Positions 9,357-18,194 of a stretch of 64,000 nt of DNA are shown piece after piece. Position 1 is the first letter of the stretch, and every line of letters begins with the position of its first letter. This stretch comes from Streptomyces sp. D2-8 (GTDB lineage: Bacteria; Actinomycetota; Actinomycetes; Streptomycetales; Streptomycetaceae), in NCBI RefSeq assembly GCF_023184515.1, contig NZ_JAAHBP010000010.1:48075-112074 (forward strand), in the 5' to 3' direction. Below the pieces are notes generated by a model. The model saw nothing but the letters and a program-made list of their open reading frames with translations. It was not told where the DNA came from and searched no databases. The translations under genes were made by a program, and so were the position numbers.

Positions 9357-10529
9357 ATGGGGACCGAGGGGGCCAACTTCCGTGTGGTCGCGGGGCGCTA
9401 CCGCCTGGAGGCGAGGCTCGGTCGCGGCGGCATGGGCGTGGTCTGGCGGGCGACCGACCAGCTGCTCGGCCGGAGTGTGGCCGTCAAGGAGCTCCCCTAT
9501 GACGAGACACTGTCCGCAGCGGAGGCGCGCCGGCAGCGGGACCGTACCTTGCGCGAGGCCCGGGCCGTCGCCCAGTTGAGCCACCCGCACGTCATCGTCG
9601 TCCACGATGTCATCGAGAACGACGAACGCCCCTACATCGTCATGGAGTTGATCGAGGGCGGCTCGCTCGCCGACCGGCTCGCCCACCGGGGCCCGGTCGA
9701 CGCCGCCGAAGCGGCCCGTATCGGCATCGCCCTGCTCGGCGCGCTGGGCGCCGCGCACGCGGCCGGGGTGCTGCACCGCGACCTCAAGCCGGACAACGTG
9801 CTGCTGGAGGCCGGCACCGACCGGGTCGTCCTCACCGACTTCGGCATCGCCCAGGTCGCGGGCGCCCCCACGCTCACCGAGAACGGGGCCTTCGTCGGCT
9901 CGCCCGAGTACACCGCGCCCGAGCGGATGTCCGGGGTCAGGACCGGGCCCGAGTCCGACCTGTGGTCGCTGGGCGCGCTGCTGTGCGCGGCCCTCAGCGG
10001 GGAGTCGCCGTTCCATCGCGACTCGCTGGGCGGCGTCCTGCACGCGGTCGTCGTGGGCGATATCCAGCCGCCCGAGCAGGCCGGGCCGCTCCTGCCCGTC
10101 GTGCGCGGCCTGCTGGAGCGCGATCCGGACCGGCGGCTGGACGCGGGCCGGGCGGAGCGGATGCTCCGGGCCTTCCGCGACACCGGCCGCACACCGCCGT
10201 CGCCGCCGCCCGCGTACGCGCCGACGGTGGGGGCCGTACCGCGCCGGCGGCCGCAGGATCTCCCCGGCCGGCAACCGACCGTGCCGCCGGTGGACCTGCC
10301 CGGTCCGGAGCAGCGGGAGGAACCCTTCCTCCGGCAGCCCACGCGGCGCGTGCTCATCGCGGCGCTGCTGGTCGCCGCGATGGCGGGAGCGGGGGTGTCC
10401 GCGGCTGCGCTGCTCAGGGAGGAGAGCACCGGGGACGGCGGACCCACGCCGAAGAGTTCGGCACCGACGGCGCCGAAGACGCCGGCGACCCGGCAGGCCT
10501 CCCCGACCACGCCCGCGCCCACCCCGTGA
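9357..10529 (+). CDS. Membrane Ser/Thr protein kinase 4 (catalytically complete, no outside domain)
   Basis: A 390-residue kinase, the shortest of the cluster. The catalytic domain (about 13-275) has GRGGMGVVW, VAVKEL, H140-R141-D142 with LKPDN, TDFGIAQ and YTAPERM. A Pro-rich linker precedes one membrane helix at about 331-352 (VLIAALLVAAMAGAGVSAAALL). Only about 38 residues of Thr/Pro/Lys-rich tail follow, so unlike kinases 1, 3 and 5 it lacks the folded outside domain. ATG at 9357 (MGTEGAN) is preferred from the usual family N-terminus; ATG at 9345 and 9348 are in-frame and no strong ribosome site separates them. It should be an active kinase whose input may come through partners rather than its own sensor. 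Confidence 0.9.
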   Translation: MGTEGANFRVVAGRYRLEARLGRGGMGVVWRATDQLLGRSVAVKELPYDETLSAAEARRQRDRTLREARAVAQLSHPHVIVVHDVIENDERPYIVMELIEGGSLADRLAHRGPVDAAEAARIGIALLGALGAAHAAGVLHRDLKPDNVLLEAGTDRVVLTDFGIAQVAGAPTLTENGAFVGSPEYTAPERMSGVRTGPESDLWSLGALLCAALSGESPFHRDSLGGVLHAVVVGDIQPPEQAGPLLPVVRGLLERDPDRRLDAGRAERMLRAFRDTGRTPPSPPPAYAPTVGAVPRRRPQDLPGRQPTVPPVDLPGPEQREEPFLRQPTRRVLIAALLVAAMAGAGVSAAALLREESTGDGGPTPKSSAPTAPKTPATRQASPTTPAPTP

Positions 10530-10648
10530 CTCCGCGAGCCCCGTATCGCCACAAAAGGGGAGAACGTCCCCCCTGCGAAGTCACGGGTCTGTGACCGGCT
10601 CGCGTCCTTTGTGGATCCACGAGCGGTTGGCGCGATATGGATGAACCC

Positions 10649-12304
10649 ATGAGCGACAACGGGGGAGCCCGATCCGGGGCCGACGAGCCGACGAGTTTTG
10701 TACTGCAACCGCCGAATCGGCAAGCGCCGGTGCCGGGCAATCCCTATGCGGCGCCGGTCGCGTCACCCACCCAGGTCGTGCCGTCCCAGCCGGCCCGGGC
10801 AACCGAGAGCCCGGGCGCCGGGCGGCTCATCGCCGGGCGCTACCGGCTGCTGGCCAAGCTCGGGCACGGCGGCATGGGCACGGTGTGGCGGGCCAAGGAC
10901 GAGACGGTGGACCGGGAGGTCGCCGTCAAGGAGCCCCGTGTCCCGGATCATCTTCCCGAACGCGAACGTGCCAACGCCTTCGAGCGGATGCGCCGCGAGG
11001 CCCGTGCGGCGGCCCGGCTCGACCATCCGGCCGTCGTCGACGTGCACGACGTCGCGGTCGTGGAGGACCAGCCGTGGATCGTGATGGAGCTGGTGCGGGG
11101 CCGCTCGCTGGGTGACGCGCTGCAGGAGGGCACCCTGTCCGCGCGCGAGGCCGCCCGGATCGGCCTGGAGGTGCTCGGCGCGCTGGAGGCCGCGCACGCG
11201 GCGGGCATCCTGCACCGTGATGTGAAACCGGACAACGTGCTGCTCGGCCGGTACGACCGGGTCGTCCTCACGGACTTCGGGATCGCCCAGATCGAGGGCG
11301 AGACCAACCTGACCGACACCGGCGGCTTCGTCGGCTCGCCCGAGTACATCGCGCCCGAGCGCGTGCTGGGGCAGCGCCCCGGCCCGGCCAGCGACCTGTG
11401 GTCCCTCGGCGTGGTGCTGTACGCGGCGACCGAGGGCGTCTCGCCGTTCCGCCGCAGCAACACCCCCGCCACGCTCCAGTCCGTCCTCAACGCCACGCCC
11501 GCGCCGCCCGCCTCCGCCCAGGGCCCGCTCGCCGAGGCCATCAACGGCCTGCTGGACAAGGACCCGGCCCGCCGCCCGAACGCCGCACAGGTCCGGGCCC
11601 TGCTGGAGTCGGCCGCGAACCCGCCGGTCGCGCAGCCCACACAGGTCGTGCGGGGCACGGGCCAGGGCGGTGGCGACCGGGGTGTCCGGCTCGGCCGCAG
11701 GGCGTGGATCGGACTGGGCGCGGCGGTCGTCGCGGCGGCTGTGGCGGCGTACCTGGTGATCGCGGACCCGTTCGCCGGGCCACTGCCCGAGGGCTGGAAG
11801 ATCCGGCAGGAGAAGGACCTCGCCGCGTCGCTCGCCATCCCCGCGGAATACCAGCGGACCGTGCCCGACCGGAAGTCGGACGAGAAGCACTGGGTCACGT
11901 ACACCGACTGGAGCGGCAGCATCTGGATCGGTCTGACCCTGGAGAAGAAGGCCGAGGACACCGGCGGCAACATCGCGGGCTCCGCGGCCGCCGAGATGTA
12001 CGACGACGACACCCGGTTCAAGGAGAGAGGCAGTTACGAGCTGGACATGTCGGAGGGGCCCAAGAAGACGGGCCCCGAGGAGACCACGTACAGAGGCAAG
12101 AAGGCCGCCCGGAACACCGTCCCCTTCGAGACCACCGACAGCAAGAACCCCCGCCCTCGGGAGCTCCAGATCTTCTACTACCGGACCCCCGGCGGCGACA
12201 TGTACAAACTCACCGTCAGCTACCCGGGCAAGAGCGACTTCACCGACCGCGGACGCGAGGTGGCGAGCACGGCGATCGCGAACCTGGACATCGACAAGAC
12301 CTGA
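10649..12304 (+). CDS. Membrane Ser/Thr protein kinase 5 (catalytically complete)
   Basis: A 551-residue kinase with a roughly 60-residue Pro/Ala-rich N-terminal extension before the catalytic domain (about 62-320). Motifs are GHGGMGTVW, VAVKEP, H189-R190-D191 with VKPDN, TDFGIAQ and YIAPERV. The membrane helix is at about 353-375 and is followed directly by an outside domain of about 175 residues (LPEGWKIRQEKDLAASLAIP) that resembles those of kinases 1-3 and the C-terminus of kinase 6. ATG at 10649 (MSDNGG) is chosen; ATG at 10637 is in frame 12 bases upstream. All catalytic residues are present. Confidence 0.91.
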   Translation: MSDNGGARSGADEPTSFVLQPPNRQAPVPGNPYAAPVASPTQVVPSQPARATESPGAGRLIAGRYRLLAKLGHGGMGTVWRAKDETVDREVAVKEPRVPDHLPERERANAFERMRREARAAARLDHPAVVDVHDVAVVEDQPWIVMELVRGRSLGDALQEGTLSAREAARIGLEVLGALEAAHAAGILHRDVKPDNVLLGRYDRVVLTDFGIAQIEGETNLTDTGGFVGSPEYIAPERVLGQRPGPASDLWSLGVVLYAATEGVSPFRRSNTPATLQSVLNATPAPPASAQGPLAEAINGLLDKDPARRPNAAQVRALLESAANPPVAQPTQVVRGTGQGGGDRGVRLGRRAWIGLGAAVVAAAVAAYLVIADPFAGPLPEGWKIRQEKDLAASLAIPAEYQRTVPDRKSDEKHWVTYTDWSGSIWIGLTLEKKAEDTGGNIAGSAAAEMYDDDTRFKERGSYELDMSEGPKKTGPEETTYRGKKAARNTVPFETTDSKNPRPRELQIFYYRTPGGDMYKLTVSYPGKSDFTDRGREVASTAIANLDIDKT

Positions 12305-12375
12305 TCCCGCTGGTTCAACGCCCCTGGAAACGACCCGCGTCGACAAGCGGCCGCCCCGCGGGGTACTGATGGGGC

Positions 12376-14439
12376 ATGAGCAACGACGGGGGCGGGACGG
12401 ACGACGCCCGGGGCCGGCTGGTCGGTGGGCGGTACCGGCTGACCGAGCGCATCGGCTCCGGCGGCACGGGCACCGTCTGGCGGGCCCACGACGAACTCGT
12501 GCAGCGTGAAGTCGCCGTCAGGCAACCCCGGTTGCCGGGCGGGCCGGACGACGACAGCCACCGGCGGGCCGCCCACCGGCTCCACCGGGAGGCCCGGGCC
12601 GCCGCCCGCGTCGACCATCGTGCCGCCGTCACCATCCACGACGTGGTCGTCGAGGCGGAGCGGCGGGACGAACGCCCGGGGCCCAAGGGGCCCGACGAGC
12701 TCGACGCGGCCGAGGCGCTGGACGGACTCCCGTGGATCGTCATGGAGTTGGTGCCCGGCGAGTCCCTGGACGAGACGCTCCGACGCGGCCCCGTCGACGT
12801 GCCCGAAGCCGCCCGGATCGGCCTCGCCGTGCTCGGTGCCCTGCGCGCCGCCCACTCCGTCGGCATCGTGCACCGGGGCGTGAAGCCCGCCAACGTGCTG
12901 CTCGGCCCGCACGGGCGCGTCGTCGTCACCGACTTCGGCATCGCCCATGTGCAGGGCGAGGGCTCCCTCGCCGCGAGCGGGGAGTCCGCCGCCGGCTCGC
13001 CGGAGTTCGTCGCCCCCGAGCGGATGTCCGGCCGTATCGCCGGGCCCGCCTCCGACCTGTGGTCGCTGGGTGTCCTGCTGTACGCGGCCGTCGAGGGCTC
13101 GTCCCCGTTCGTGCGGACCACGCCGGAGGCGACACTCGCCGCGGTCCTCGCCGCCGAGCCGCTCGAACCGACGCGGGCCGGCCCCCTCGGGCCCCTGATC
13201 GAACGGCTGCTGGTGCCGGACCCCGAACAGCGGCCGGACGCGGAGGAGGTCGCGAAGGAACTGGAGGCGGCGGCGGTCCCGACACGGCCCGAGCCACCGC
13301 AGGAGGCGGAACCCGTAGGGAAGCCGGACGACCAGACCGCACGACGACTCGGCCCGGTGCCGGCGGGGCAGTCCGGCCCGGTGCCTGACGCCGGCTCCGC
13401 CCCTGTGTCTGCCGGGCAGTGGGGCCCTGTGTCCAGTACTGGGTCCGGCCTCGTGTCTGCCGCACAGCCCGGCCTGGTGCCCGCCGCCCCGCCAACTCCC
13501 GCGTCTGCCGCGGAGTCCACCCCTGTGTCTGCCGCAGAGTCCGCTCCCGTCCCTGCCGGACAGTCGGGCCCGGTGTCCGCCCCCGAGGCCGCTGCCGTGC
13601 CCACCGCACACCCCGGCCCGGTGCCCGCCCCCGAGTCCGCTCCCGTGCCCACCGCACACCCCGGCCCGGTGTCCGCCCCCGAGGCCGCTGCCGTGCCCAC
13701 CGCACACCCCGGCCCGGTGTCCGCCCCCGAGGCCGCTGCCGTGCCCACCGCACACCCCGGCCCGGTGTCCGCCCCCGAGGCCGCTCCCGTGCCCACCGCA
13801 CACCCCACCCTCACCACCCCACCCACCCCCCTCCCGCAGCAAGACCCCGTACCCCCCAAACGCCAGAGCCTCCTCCGCCCCGGCCCCCTCGCCCTCCTCT
13901 CCGCGCTGCTCGCCGGTGGCATAGGGGCCGTCACCCAACTCGTCGACCCCAGCAGCGCGGAGAGCGCCGGTCAGGCCGCCGACGTGACCGACGCCTGGAT
14001 TGCTCACCCCGAGCCGGACATGGCGGCCGTTCTCCACCTCCCGCGTCAGTACCGCCCACTCGGCCGGACCGGCAGCGCGAGCGACCAGCCCCGCACGGCG
14101 CTCTACGGCGACGAGCGGACCGGCACGATCGAGGTCCGCCTCCTCGCCTGGGACAAGGCCCCGGCCGCCTCCCCGATGGACCAGGCCAGGAAGGCGCACG
14201 ACGCCGGGGGAGAAACGCGGTACACCCGCACCCGCGTCCAGGGCCACGAAGCCGCCCTCGCCGACACCGCCTACCACCGGGGCGAGACCCCCAGGCGGGT
14301 CATGCGGGTGGTCGTCCGCACCGACGACGACCGCATGTACGAACTGCGCGTCGACATGCCCAAGGGCACGCCGGAGGAGGAAGCGGGCGCCTCGGTGTTC
14401 GAGGGGGCCCGGGACCGGCTCGGGATCGTGAAAGTCTGA
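12376..14439 (+). CDS. Degenerate membrane Ser/Thr kinase 6 with 16-residue repeats
   Basis: A 687-residue kinase-fold protein. The glycine loop (GSGGTGTVW) and D186-F-G are kept, but the strand-3 lysine is Arg49 (VAVRQP) and the catalytic aspartate is Gly168 (H166-R167-G168, VKPAN). Two essential residues are therefore changed, so phosphotransfer is doubtful. A roughly 20-residue insertion lies between strands 4 and 5. The linker (about 325-490) is Pro/Ala/Ser-rich and ends in five 16-residue repeats. A membrane helix (about 502-520) is followed by an outside domain (about 537-687). It is the last gene of the kinase cluster, 71 bases after kinase 5. It may retain ATP binding through DFG and act as a receptor scaffold; loss of activity is inferred, not shown. 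Confidence 0.89.
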   Translation: MSNDGGGTDDARGRLVGGRYRLTERIGSGGTGTVWRAHDELVQREVAVRQPRLPGGPDDDSHRRAAHRLHREARAAARVDHRAAVTIHDVVVEAERRDERPGPKGPDELDAAEALDGLPWIVMELVPGESLDETLRRGPVDVPEAARIGLAVLGALRAAHSVGIVHRGVKPANVLLGPHGRVVVTDFGIAHVQGEGSLAASGESAAGSPEFVAPERMSGRIAGPASDLWSLGVLLYAAVEGSSPFVRTTPEATLAAVLAAEPLEPTRAGPLGPLIERLLVPDPEQRPDAEEVAKELEAAAVPTRPEPPQEAEPVGKPDDQTARRLGPVPAGQSGPVPDAGSAPVSAGQWGPVSSTGSGLVSAAQPGLVPAAPPTPASAAESTPVSAAESAPVPAGQSGPVSAPEAAAVPTAHPGPVPAPESAPVPTAHPGPVSAPEAAAVPTAHPGPVSAPEAAAVPTAHPGPVSAPEAAPVPTAHPTLTTPPTPLPQQDPVPPKRQSLLRPGPLALLSALLAGGIGAVTQLVDPSSAESAGQAADVTDAWIAHPEPDMAAVLHLPRQYRPLGRTGSASDQPRTALYGDERTGTIEVRLLAWDKAPAASPMDQARKAHDAGGETRYTRTRVQGHEAALADTAYHRGETPRRVMRVVVRTDDDRMYELRVDMPKGTPEEEAGASVFEGARDRLGIVKV
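13573..13812 (+). repeat. Five tandem 48-nt repeats inside kinase 6
   Basis: Five in-frame copies of a 48-base unit encode the 16-residue unit VSAPEAAAVPTAHPGP. Copies 1, 3 and 4 are essentially identical, copy 2 carries Ser/Pro substitutions, and copy 5 degenerates at its end. Near-identity at the DNA level implies recent expansion by slippage or recombination. The unit forms the juxtamembrane linker, so copy number would set its length. Confidence 0.92.
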
Positions 14440-14576
14440 ATAACACTCACCGGTCGCCGCACAACCTCCTGATCAGCGTGTTTGTTGCCAGCAGTCACTG
14501 GCGTCGTGTGTGCACTCGGTGAAGCCGTATTACCGACGGGTACCCAAAGCCTCCGTCGCGGCATACCCTGCGCCTC

Positions 14577-16214
14577 ATGACGGACGCGCAGGCCGCCGAG
14601 AAGACGGCAGAGACCGGCCCGGCACAGACCGGTACGAACCCCCTCGCCCCCGCCCCGGAGGGCGCCCGCACCGCCGCGGACGTGGTCACGCCCGAGCTGG
14701 TCGCCCAGCTCACCAAGGGCGTCGTCGGCTCCGGCCGAACCGCCAACCACACGCCGTTCACCGGCGAGAAGCTGGCCGACCTCCCCGAAGCGACGCCCGA
14801 GGAGGTGGCCGCGGCGTTCGAACTGGCCCGCGCCGCCCAGGCCGTGTGGGCGCAGACTCCCGTACGGCAGCGCGCCGCCGTCCTGCTCCGGTTCCACGAC
14901 CTGGTGCTGGAACGCCAGGCCGAGGTGCTCGACCTGATCCAGCTGGAGACCGGCAAGGCACGGCTGCACGCCCACGAGGAGGTCCAGGCCGTCGCGGTCG
15001 CCGCCCGGCACTACGGCCGCAAGGCCCCCGCCTACCTCCGGCCGAAGCGGCACGCCGGCGCCATGCCGACCCTCACCAAGGTCACCGAACTGCGCCACCC
15101 GCGTGGCGTCGTCGGCCAGATAGCCCCCTGGAACTACCCCTTGGAGCTGTCGGTCGGTGACGCGCTCCCGGCCTTCGTCGCGGGCAACGCGGTCGTCATG
15201 AAGCCGGACACCGAGACCTGCCTGACCGCCCTGTGGGCCCGTGACCTACTCGTCGAGGCCGGCCTGCCCGCCGACGTCTTCCAGGTCGTCCTCGGCGACG
15301 GCCCGGTCGTCGGCCCGGAGGTCGTCCGGCACGCCGACTACGTCTCCTTCACCGGCTCCACCCGCACCGGCCGCGAGGTCGCGCAGGGTGCCGCCGCCCG
15401 GCTGGTGGGCGTCTCCCTCGAACTCGGCGGCAAGAACGCCATGCTGGTGCTGGAGGACGCCGACATCGAGAAGGCCGCGGCCGGCGCCGTCCGCGCCTGC
15501 TTCTCCTCCGCCGGCCAGCTCTGCATCTCCATCGAGCGGCTCTACGTCCACGAGTCGATCGCGGACGCCTTCCTGGAGCGCTTCGCCGCCCGGACGAAGG
15601 CGATGCGCCTCGGCACGTCCCTGGCGTACGGCGCCGACATGGGCTCCCTGGTCGGCGAGCGTCAGCTCGAGACGGTCACGCGGCACGTGGAGGAGGCCGT
15701 CGCCAAGGGCGCGAAGGTCGTCGCGGGCGGTGTGGCCCGCCCCGACATCGGCCCGTACTTCTTCGAGCCCACGATCCTCGACGGCGTCGCCACGGGCATG
15801 TCCGTCTGCGGGGAGGAGACCTTCGGCCCGGTCGTCTCCGTCTACCGCTTCAAGGACGAGGACGAGGTGATCGAGCGCGCCAACGCGACGGCGTACGGCC
15901 TGAACTCCTCGGTCTGGACGAGGAGCGGCCGCCGCGGCCAGGAGGTCGCCGCCCGGCTGCGCACCGGCACGGTCAACATCAACGAGGGCTACGCCCCCGC
16001 CTACGGCAGCGTCCAGTCCCCCATGGGCGGCATGAAGGACTCCGGCCTCGGCCGCCGCCACGGCTCCGAGGGCATCCTCAAGTACACCGAGGCCCAGACG
16101 GTCGCCCACCAGCGCGTGCTCCCGATGGCCCCCTCGCTGGGCATGGACGACGAGAAGTACGCCCAGTTCATGAGCCGCAGTCTCCGCCTGATGAAGGCGT
16201 TCAGGTTCCAGTAG
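14577..16214 (+). CDS. NAD(P)+-dependent succinic semialdehyde dehydrogenase-type aldehyde dehydrogenase
   Basis: A 545-residue aldehyde dehydrogenase superfamily protein. Visible are the cofactor-binding GQIAPWNYPLE and FTGSTRTGREV segments, general-base Glu282 in LELGGKN and nucleophile Cys316 in GQLCISIERLYV, with ETFGPVVSVY toward the C-terminus. The family as annotated in Streptomyces oxidises succinic semialdehyde to succinate; substrate preference is not provable here. ATG at 14577 is supported by a possible leaderless promoter, with TACCCT ending seven bases before it. The gene is followed 81 bases downstream by the GMC oxidoreductase on the same strand, so an alcohol-to-aldehyde-to-acid relay is conceivable but unproven. 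Confidence 0.9.
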   Translation: MTDAQAAEKTAETGPAQTGTNPLAPAPEGARTAADVVTPELVAQLTKGVVGSGRTANHTPFTGEKLADLPEATPEEVAAAFELARAAQAVWAQTPVRQRAAVLLRFHDLVLERQAEVLDLIQLETGKARLHAHEEVQAVAVAARHYGRKAPAYLRPKRHAGAMPTLTKVTELRHPRGVVGQIAPWNYPLELSVGDALPAFVAGNAVVMKPDTETCLTALWARDLLVEAGLPADVFQVVLGDGPVVGPEVVRHADYVSFTGSTRTGREVAQGAAARLVGVSLELGGKNAMLVLEDADIEKAAAGAVRACFSSAGQLCISIERLYVHESIADAFLERFAARTKAMRLGTSLAYGADMGSLVGERQLETVTRHVEEAVAKGAKVVAGGVARPDIGPYFFEPTILDGVATGMSVCGEETFGPVVSVYRFKDEDEVIERANATAYGLNSSVWTRSGRRGQEVAARLRTGTVNINEGYAPAYGSVQSPMGGMKDSGLGRRHGSEGILKYTEAQTVAHQRVLPMAPSLGMDDEKYAQFMSRSLRLMKAFRFQ

Positions 16215-16295
16215 ACGACCCGCTTCTCAGGGGCGCGGGGAACCGCGCGCTCCACCACCGACGGCCCGCACGGACACTCAAAGGGGAGACGGCAC

Positions 16296-18083
16296 GTGCC
16301 CAAGGATGCTTACGACTACGACGTCATCGTCGTGGGTTCCGGCTTCGGCGGCTCGGTGACCGCCCTGCGCCTCACAGAAAAGGGCTACACGGTAGGCGTC
16401 CTGGAAGCCGGCCGCCGTTTCACCCGCGAGACCCTCCCCAAGAACTCCTGGGACCTCAAGAACTACCTGTGGGCCCCGAAACTCGGCATGTACGGCATCC
16501 AGCGCATCCATCTGCTGGGCAACGTCATGGTCCTGGCGGGCGCGGGCGTCGGCGGCGGTTCCCTCAACTACGCCAACACCCTCTACGTCCCGCCGAAGCC
16601 GTTCTTCGAGGACCCCCAGTGGCGTGACATCACCGACTGGCAGGACGAGCTGAAGCCGTACTACGACCAGGCCCGGCGCATGCTCGGCGTACGGCTCAAC
16701 CCGACCATGACCCCTTCCGACGTCCACCTGAAGGCCGCGGCGGAGCGGATGGGCTGTGGCGACTCCTTCCACATGGCCCCGGTCGGCGTCTTCTTCGGCG
16801 ACGGTGAGGACGCCGACGGCACGGCGAAGGCGAAGCCGGGCCAGGAGGTGCCCGACCCGTACTTCGGCGGCGCGGGCCCGTCCCGCAGGGCCTGCGCGGA
16901 GTGCGGCGAGTGCATGACCGGCTGCCGCCACGGCGCGAAGAACACCCTCAACGAGAACTACCTGCACCTCGCCGAGAAGGCCGGCGCGGTCGTCCACCCC
17001 ATGACGACGGTCGTCTCGGTCACCGACGACTCGCGCGGCGGCTACGCCGTCGCCACCCTGCCCACCGACGACCGCGGCAAGAAGAAGGGCCGCACCTACA
17101 CGGCCCGCCGGGTCGTCCTCGCCGCCGGCACCTACGGCACCCAGACCCTGCTGCACCGCATGAAGGCGGGCGGCCGGCTGCCGCACCTCTCGGACAAGCT
17201 GGGTGAGCTGACCCGCACCAACTCCGAGGCCCTGGTCGGCGCCCAGACCGACGACCGGCGCTACCGCAAGGCGCACGGCGTGCCGAAGGCCGACTTCACG
17301 CGGGGCGTGGCCATCACGTCCTCGATCCACCCCGACGCCAACACCCACATCGAGCCGGTCCGCTACGGCAAGGGCTCCAACTCGATGGGCGGCCTGTCCA
17401 TCCTCCAGGTCCCCTACGCCGGGACGAACTCGGGCACGTCACGGGTCCTGGGCTTCCTCGCCCACGCGGCGAAACACCCCTTGCTGGTGCTGCGCTCCCT
17501 GTCCAACCGCCGCTGGTCGGAGCGGACCATCATCGGCCTGGTGATGCAGTCGCTGGACAACTCCCTGACGACGTACGTGAAACCGTCGGGTGTCGGCCGC
17601 GGCCTGCTCACCGCCCGCCAGGGCCACGGTGCCCCCAACCCCAAGCAGATCAAGGCCGCGACGGAGAGCGCGTCGGCACTCGCCGCCGAGATCAACGGCT
17701 TCGCGGGCTCCAACGTCGGCGAGCTGATGGGCACCCCGCTCACCGCCCACTTCCTGGGCGGCTGCCCCATCGGCGACTCCCGTGAGTCCGGCGTGATCGA
17801 CCCGTACCACCGCCTCTACGGCCACCCCGGCATCTCGGTCGTCGACGGCGCCGCGGTCTCCGCCAACCTGGGCGTCAACCCGTCCCTCACCATCACCGCC
17901 CAGGCCGAGCGGGCGATGTCGTACTGGCCCAACAGGGGCGAGCCCGACCCGCGTCCGCAGCAGGGCACGGCCTACGAGCGTCTCCAGCCGGTCGAGCCGA
18001 AGTCCCCGGCGGTCCCGGCGGACGCCTTCGGCGCGCTGCGGCTGCCGTTCCTCGGGATGCCGGCGGTGCCGCCGAAGAACTGA
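16296..18083 (+). CDS. GMC-family FAD oxidoreductase (cholesterol oxidase-like) with Cys cluster
   Basis: A 595-residue FAD oxidoreductase. The N-terminal dinucleotide fold has VVGSGFGGS (about residues 13-21) and an acidic strand end LEAGRR; the C-terminus has the GMC pattern SVVDGAAVSANLGVNPSLT. A ferredoxin-like C200-x2-C203-x2-C206-x3-C210 cluster sits between, followed by AKNTL. This pattern is shared by the ChoD-like branch of the family. Substrates are probably sterols or long-chain alcohols; the sequence does not settle which. GTG at 16296 follows GGGGAG. In mycobacteria a similar gene (choD) also lies beside gua genes, and guaA is about 3.6 kb downstream here. Confidence 0.88.
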   Translation: MPKDAYDYDVIVVGSGFGGSVTALRLTEKGYTVGVLEAGRRFTRETLPKNSWDLKNYLWAPKLGMYGIQRIHLLGNVMVLAGAGVGGGSLNYANTLYVPPKPFFEDPQWRDITDWQDELKPYYDQARRMLGVRLNPTMTPSDVHLKAAAERMGCGDSFHMAPVGVFFGDGEDADGTAKAKPGQEVPDPYFGGAGPSRRACAECGECMTGCRHGAKNTLNENYLHLAEKAGAVVHPMTTVVSVTDDSRGGYAVATLPTDDRGKKKGRTYTARRVVLAAGTYGTQTLLHRMKAGGRLPHLSDKLGELTRTNSEALVGAQTDDRRYRKAHGVPKADFTRGVAITSSIHPDANTHIEPVRYGKGSNSMGGLSILQVPYAGTNSGTSRVLGFLAHAAKHPLLVLRSLSNRRWSERTIIGLVMQSLDNSLTTYVKPSGVGRGLLTARQGHGAPNPKQIKAATESASALAAEINGFAGSNVGELMGTPLTAHFLGGCPIGDSRESGVIDPYHRLYGHPGISVVDGAAVSANLGVNPSLTITAQAERAMSYWPNRGEPDPRPQQGTAYERLQPVEPKSPAVPADAFGALRLPFLGMPAVPPKN

Positions 18084-18123
18084 GCGACAGCGGGATACAG
18101 AAAGCGACAGCGGGATACAGAAA
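18084..18123. repeat. Perfect 20-bp tandem duplication after the GMC oxidase gene
   Basis: Two adjacent identical copies of GCGACAGCGGGATACAGAAA start right after the stop codon and run into the terminator. It looks like a recent slippage duplication. Confidence 0.95.
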
Positions 18124-18157
18124 AGGGACCTGCGCCCCCCTCCGAGCGCAGGTCCCT
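18124..18157. terminator. Bidirectional terminator between convergent genes
   Basis: A 12-bp perfect stem AGGGACCTGCGC / GCGCAGGTCCCT with a 10-base loop is followed on the plus strand by CTTCTGTT and preceded by an A-rich run, which is a T-run for the minus strand. It sits between the GMC oxidase gene and the LAETG protein gene, which converge. Confidence 0.85.
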
Positions 18158-18194
18158 CTTCTGTTCGGTGCCGCGGCCTGTCGGCCGCTACGGC

